Positions 59,638-64,000 of a stretch of DNA of 64,000 bases are shown here, in pieces. The notes below the pieces were generated by a model, which saw only the letters and a program-made list of their open reading frames with translations, was not told where the DNA came from and searched no databases. Source of the DNA: Neckera pumila (Eukaryota; Streptophyta; Bryopsida; Hypnales; Neckeraceae); the NCBI GenBank assembly GCA_963969595.1, contig OZ018416.1, positions 11,238,065-11,302,064 of the forward strand, read 5' to 3'. The first letter of the stretch is position 1. Every line of letters begins with the position of its first letter. The translations under genes were made by a program, and so were the position numbers.

Positions 59638-60031
59638 TATAAATTCTTTGGAGGCCCTTTGCTCCAAGAGCATATAGTAGCCACCATTGAAGCCAATCTT
59701 CATCACCGTAAAAAGGTGGATTACTTGTTTACCCACACCATGCAACTTGCTTTAGGACCGCTTTGCATGTAAGGTAAAGGCATATATAACCAATCAAATA
59801 AGCAATTCTGGACATGATATGGAAGAGTGCAAGGCAAAGCAAACATTTTCAGAGGTGCAATAATTGAAATGATGGAGACTGCACAATACTAGTCCGCTTG
59901 GTTTTTTTGTTTTGTCCCGAATCACTTGGCCCTTTACTTCAAATCTAATTGTAATCTTATTGACCTCCAAATACTTCATTAAGCTCAGAGCACTTGTGCT
60001 CCTTCAGCAAAATCCAATGTGGCTGGCAAAA
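59638..60031. other. Short intergenic stretch
   Basis: No feature; lies just 3' of the broken F-box gene and may hold its lost C-terminal coding sequence. Confidence 0.35.
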
Positions 60032-62237
60032 TTAGGCTTGGTATTCCGTTAGAGAGTTTTCATTTTCATCACTAAAATGCAAAACAAACAGGCGGTCTTT
60101 CACGAAAATGCTTTGGTCCAGGAATCTACATGGATAGCTACCCTCATGAAGCTCAAGCAAGGTACCGCTTGCACAATCATAAGCACAAGGACCAACTTCC
60201 TCTTTCGCCACAGTTAGAGTACGAGGGCCACGCTTCTTCCACGAGTACTGCCAGCCAAAAATGACATCTGAAAAGATGTTTGGCTTACTCCACTTTCCAG
60301 TCACGGAGCTGAAAATCCTTGCAATCGCATTGCCTCCACCTTGTTCCTTAGGACCCACAACTATACTATAAGAAAACCATGTTTTTGATGTTTTACCTTT
60401 AACGCGCGATGTCTGATAAAACATGAAGATTTCAAAGGACATTTGACTCGACAAGGTAGATTTTGGTGGACATTGCAGAGAACATTGGCTTCTTACTATA
60501 AATCTAAATTGATGTTATCATTGACGCTGACGTTGTATTTGACATGATTGAAATTAAGCTGATGTTGTTTGGGACATCCAAAAAAACATAGACTGCCAAG
60601 TCAGCAAATAGGTCCATTCTGTCTATGGATAAATTAGTAAAAATTACTACAGGCAATGATAAAATGTTGACCATATTAAAAAATTTAGGGGAACGACAGC
60701 CACATGGTATATTTTGCAAAAAAAGGATAATGGATGGATGTGCACCATGGATGAAAAGAGATGGTCTTTATACTGTGGGGTGGTAGGAAGTGAAACAATC
60801 CATGTGGGATATGTAAAGCAAGAGTTGTGTTCAATGTAAAATGTCTGAAATAACATGCTCTAGATGTCTGAAAGAACATCTACATGTCTGAAACAACGTT
60901 TAGACGTCTAAAACAATGTCAAAACTTACAATGGTTAAGTTCCCATATTTTAGTTCTCCCATATCTTTTGTCTCACCATGGATGAACAATGAAAATAAAT
61001 AGGACCTCTTAATCCTTCATTTTCACTAACTTTTAATGAATGAATTCCTTCATTTTGCCATCAAAAATTCTCTTGATGGTAGATGGTAAGTTCTATTTAA
61101 TTTTTGTTGATTCTTGTCATTTTGATTCTTTATTTATTTTTTATTTTTTTAAATAATTTTTTTTTACTAACCTTGTCCTATGGGTACAATATGCAACAAT
61201 TGATGTCTCAAAAAATGTCTAAGTAGATGTCTAAATTGACATTTAAAAAAACAACATTAAAACTTTTTAAACAACATAAAAGTATACTGACAAGGCATGC
61301 CACGTCAGATATTGGCGGATTCATGTCACTTTTTCCTTGGTCCACGTCAACAACAAACCGAATGAAATTTTTTTTCCTACGTGGCACTGCCCGCCCACGT
61401 GGCGCTTACGTGGAGCTGAGTTGTCCGCCAAATGGCACACTTTTGGGACCTTGAAAAAGCATGTCATGTGTGATGTCAAAAAAAAAACAAGGCCAAATTG
61501 GGCATATTTTTTGAAAACAGCAGATGTTTTTTGCTTGTTTTCCGTGACGCGATTTTAGGTGACATCTACGTTGACTCTCAGACATGTTTTTTTGGACATC
61601 AGATGATGTTTTTTCAGACATCATAAAAAAGGCCAGTTTCTTATAGTACTAGCACCTTGTAGCATTTGGAATCCTGGTCCATCACCAATTGGACTATACG
61701 AGGCTAAATTTGGCTCAAAGAAGACGACGTCGGAAGTTCTTTCCTCTACCTTGTCAACTGATTGAAAACTACTATTTCCATCTCTTTGTCTTGGGCAATG
61801 AAAACAAAGCACACTAATCCTCCATCGCCAGCATACATTGTGTCACAATCAGGTTTTCTCCTATTATGCTCATATTGAAATTCATGCCATCTTTTTTCCT
61901 TGCTATCATATAGCTGTGTACTAGTAGGCCACCTTGTAAATAGAACAAACATGTTGGGATTTTGTTCTGCACATAACTTGGTGAATCCAAGAGTCACTCT
62001 TGTTACATACTTGTCCCAGGTCTTTGAAAAAAGGCGAAGGCGAAGAATATCAGGCAATGGCAGGCGAGTGAAAACAAGTTGCATGAGCTCCATTGGCAAT
62101 ATGTTCCATATAGCAGGGCACAACGGAGCGCATGCACACACATGTGCAACTCTTGTCAAGTAATCTTGGATGCCAATGGCGGCTAATTCGGTCTTGAACG
62201 TGTCAATGTCATGCTTAAGAAACGCACTCTGGTCCAT
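60032..62237 (-). pseudogene. F-box protein gene, split by CACTA, two stops
   Basis: Starting at ATG 62237, the N-terminus (MDQSAFLKHDIDTF) leads to an F-box near residues 45-80, IWNILPMELMQLVFTRLPLP then DILRLRLFSKTWDKYV. This is the Skp1-binding module by which SCF ubiquitin ligases hold their substrate receptors. A region typical of plant F-box proteins follows: FTRWPTSTQLYDSKEKRW, GGLVCF and EIVVFNQLTR. Stops TAG at 61746-61748 and 61704-61706 interrupt RKELP and PRIVQLVMDQDSKCYKVLV. A CACTA element (60364-61648) then splits the codon after KVL. Across it the frame resumes with VVGPKEQGGGNAIARIF and SSVTGKWSKPNIFSDVIFGW and ends at 60032. Without the element and one CTA the sequence is 306 codons, in frame. 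Members of this group are usually longer, so the C-terminus may also be lost. Confidence 0.85.
60364..61648. mobile_element. Non-autonomous CACTA transposon, TSD CTA
   Basis: The ends are TACTATAAGAAAACCATG and TACTATAAGAAACTGGCC (minus strand), CACTA with its first C changed to T on both sides. It is flanked by CTA at 60361-60363 and 61649-61651. The interior has AGACGTCTAAAAC and ATGTCTGAAA motifs near both ends and shares CCATGTGGGATATGTAAA with the element at 16841-18609. It is 1285 bp, without a transposase, and inserted in the F-box gene. Confidence 0.9.
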
Positions 62238-63106
62238 AAGGTGTCAAGATCTCTCCTCCAACGAAGGATGGGTCTCACAAACTTGGGCCTTTTTTCCTTC
62301 ACAAAGTCTGGCAAATGCAAAGGCATTTTTCTTTGTGAACTCCATTATTAAGCTAGGATCCAGTGAGTGATTCTTTGAGTGTAGGCCTTTTGTCCATGCA
62401 ACCAAATATTAGGAAGATAAAAGATAGATCAGTCTTTGCAAAGCCAATAATTTTGACCATAGACAAAAAAAAAATGTCAATTGGAAGAAAGTGCGTATTA
62501 CAGGCAACCGCCAAATTGAGAACTCAAAAGCCTTACTTCTCTTATGGTGAATGGAGGGCGATGGCAAACCCAAACTCTGCTGCAGTAGAGGGCTTGACAA
62601 TTTGGTTCTATTCCAAACCCCGACAATGATGATTACCAACAACTAAAAATACTTGACATATTGGGGTAATATAAAAAAAGTCAATCTTTATTACCAAGGA
62701 TTATATGATTCTACATACACAAGGTGGTATTTTTATGCCTCAGGGAATATTGAACAACTCAAGCTATCATGATATCTTTATGTCTTCTAATTTTACATGA
62801 TAGAGTTAATATCTAGTCTGGTAGTTACACTACCATACATGCACTATAGAATTTATCAAAAAGAAAACTAGAAGTTCTCTACAAGTTATACAATGTATGC
62901 ATTTTTCTAAGATATCAAGTACAATGCAATGCACATAGTTGGAAATAGAAAACACAACAAAACTACAAAAGGTTGTAAAACCAAAGTACACAAGAAGAAA
63001 GAACTCAAAGAAGTCAATATACTCAAAGTACATTAACTATATATATACCAAGGAGAGAGAATATAAATAGCCCTCCTCTTCTACTATTGGTCCAAGGGAT
63101 TCTAAT
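62238..63106. other. Upstream of the F-box pseudogene
   Basis: The minus strand just upstream reads MEFTKKNAFAFARLCEGKKA (start at 62345) and then a TGA stop before the F-box start, so the original N-terminus might have begun here. From about 62640 the DNA is AT-rich with nothing supported. Confidence 0.35.
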
Positions 63107-64000
63107 TTAACCCCTAAAGGACCATTGTTCCTTCGGGGGACAAATGGAATTTTAGGCAGGTACCTACGGGCTGAATTTTTGTTGTGATTTTCTGAAACTT
63201 TATTTGGAGATAGAAAAAGTGATAAGCTTCGTGAGAGAATAATTTTTTTTTCAATCGGTGCCCGGGAAAAAAAGTTATGCCCAAATAAGCTCAAAACAAG
63301 GGAGAAGGGGCAACAAAAAATTTTTGCAAAAAAGTTTAATTTTTAATTTTTAATTCTTTTTCCTTATAAATTATAATTTTGTCTATTTGTAAAGCTTTGA
63401 TTCATTTCATTTGGATTTTTTATGAGAAAGTTATGAACAATCTTGTTTTTCGGACAATTAGAGCATCTTGTTGAAAAAAATAACTTGTAGGATTCATTTT
63501 GAGATGCAATTTTTGCAATTTAAAAAAAAAAAAGTTCCACATAGTTTAGTTTTTGAGCTAGAACAATCTCACCATTGAAATTAGTGCATTTTAATTCCAA
63601 CTAAAAGATATTAATATTTTAGAATTTCCTCCTATCTTGTACCTACTTCTACTTAACAATTTTTTTAAGAATAAAAATTAAGTTTTTTTTGAGTTTCTTT
63701 CTTTTTCCTAGATTCTTAACTCAATTCTCCACTCGAAAGATTTAAAGCTCAAAACTTTGTAATGCAAAAAAATTAAGTTAAAAATGTTCAAAGTCAGAAA
63801 ATCTAGTCCCGCAATGTGCTGAAAAACTTGTTTTTTTCACTTCAAATGCAAATATCTTGCAATCTGTGCGGTCAAAATTTTTGAAATTTTTTCCACACAT
63901 TCTCATACTAGTTAGGTGTAAGATCCTACAGTTGAATGTGCAAACAAAATAATTTTTAAATTTTTTTACTCTTTACTCTAGAAATGGCAGTTTTGAGAGT
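63107..64000 (+). mobile_element. TTAA-ended element, copy 10, runs off the window
   Basis: The left end is TTAACCCCTAAAGGACCATT, with the subterminal near-palindrome TTCCTTCGGGGGACAA. The interior is collinear with copies 1 and 4 (AAGTGATAAGCTTCGTGAG, AAAGCTTTGATTCATTTCA, CAATCTCACCATTGAAATTA). The family length predicts the right end at about 64035, just outside. Confidence 0.85.

Noticed and set aside
1..64000. LTR retrotransposons or reverse transcriptase remnants
   Set aside because: No paired long direct repeats with TG...CA ends, primer-binding site or polymerase motifs were recognised in any frame examined.

Overview
The window is nuclear DNA of a land plant. Supporting signs are a class III secretory peroxidase with plant-style GT-AG introns, a plant-type ELMO-domain gene, an F-box gene of the kind expanded in plants, and plant families of DNA transposons. 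The exact lineage is not determined. The AT-rich, gene-poor, heavily layered intergenic DNA and the style of the F-box protein would suit a bryophyte or another seed-free plant, but that is a guess.

Only three intact-looking protein genes are visible: a class III peroxidase (34866-36351, +, three exons), an ELMO-domain protein (47395-48315, -, single exon) and an unrecognised zinc-ribbon protein of 365 residues (55066-58170, +, six exons whose splice phases all agree). Two further genes are dead. One is an F-box gene (60032-62237, -) with two in-frame stops, split by a CACTA transposon. The other is a two-gene PIF/Harbinger transposon fossil (about 15.8-22.1 kb), whose Myb/SANT-like gene and DDE transposase converge tail to tail and which is cut by three later insertions.

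Most of the rest is nested, decayed, mostly non-coding mobile DNA. The dominant family has ends TTAA|CCCCTAAAG...CTTTAGGGG|TTAA. At least ten copies lie in this window, most about 930 bp long. One sits inside the Harbinger transposase in such a way that removing the element with one TTAA restores the reading frame. This identifies TTAA as the target-site duplication, a signature expected of piggyBac-type transposition and unusual for a plant. Three Helitrons (TC...CTAG, A/T insertion) are present; one has a paralogous empty site and carries very long (TTTG)n and (TTTTG)n runs. CACTA elements (TSDs GAT, CTA, AAT, TTT, TAT), Tourist-like MITEs (TSD TTA/TAA), long foldback repeats and two tRNA-like SINEs make up much of the remainder.

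Layout: 0-8 kb small repeats and tandem duplications; 8-15.3 kb AT-rich DNA with TTAA elements and a Helitron; 15.8-22.1 kb the Harbinger fossil; 22-33 kb foldbacks, TTAA elements and MITEs; 33-37 kb the peroxidase locus; 37-47 kb MITEs and foldbacks; 47-49 kb ELMO; 49-54 kb repeats; 54-58.2 kb the zinc-ribbon gene; 59-62.3 kb a Helitron and the broken F-box gene; 63.1 kb to the end another TTAA element. No LTR retrotransposon, reverse transcriptase, tRNA, rRNA or CRISPR array was recognised.
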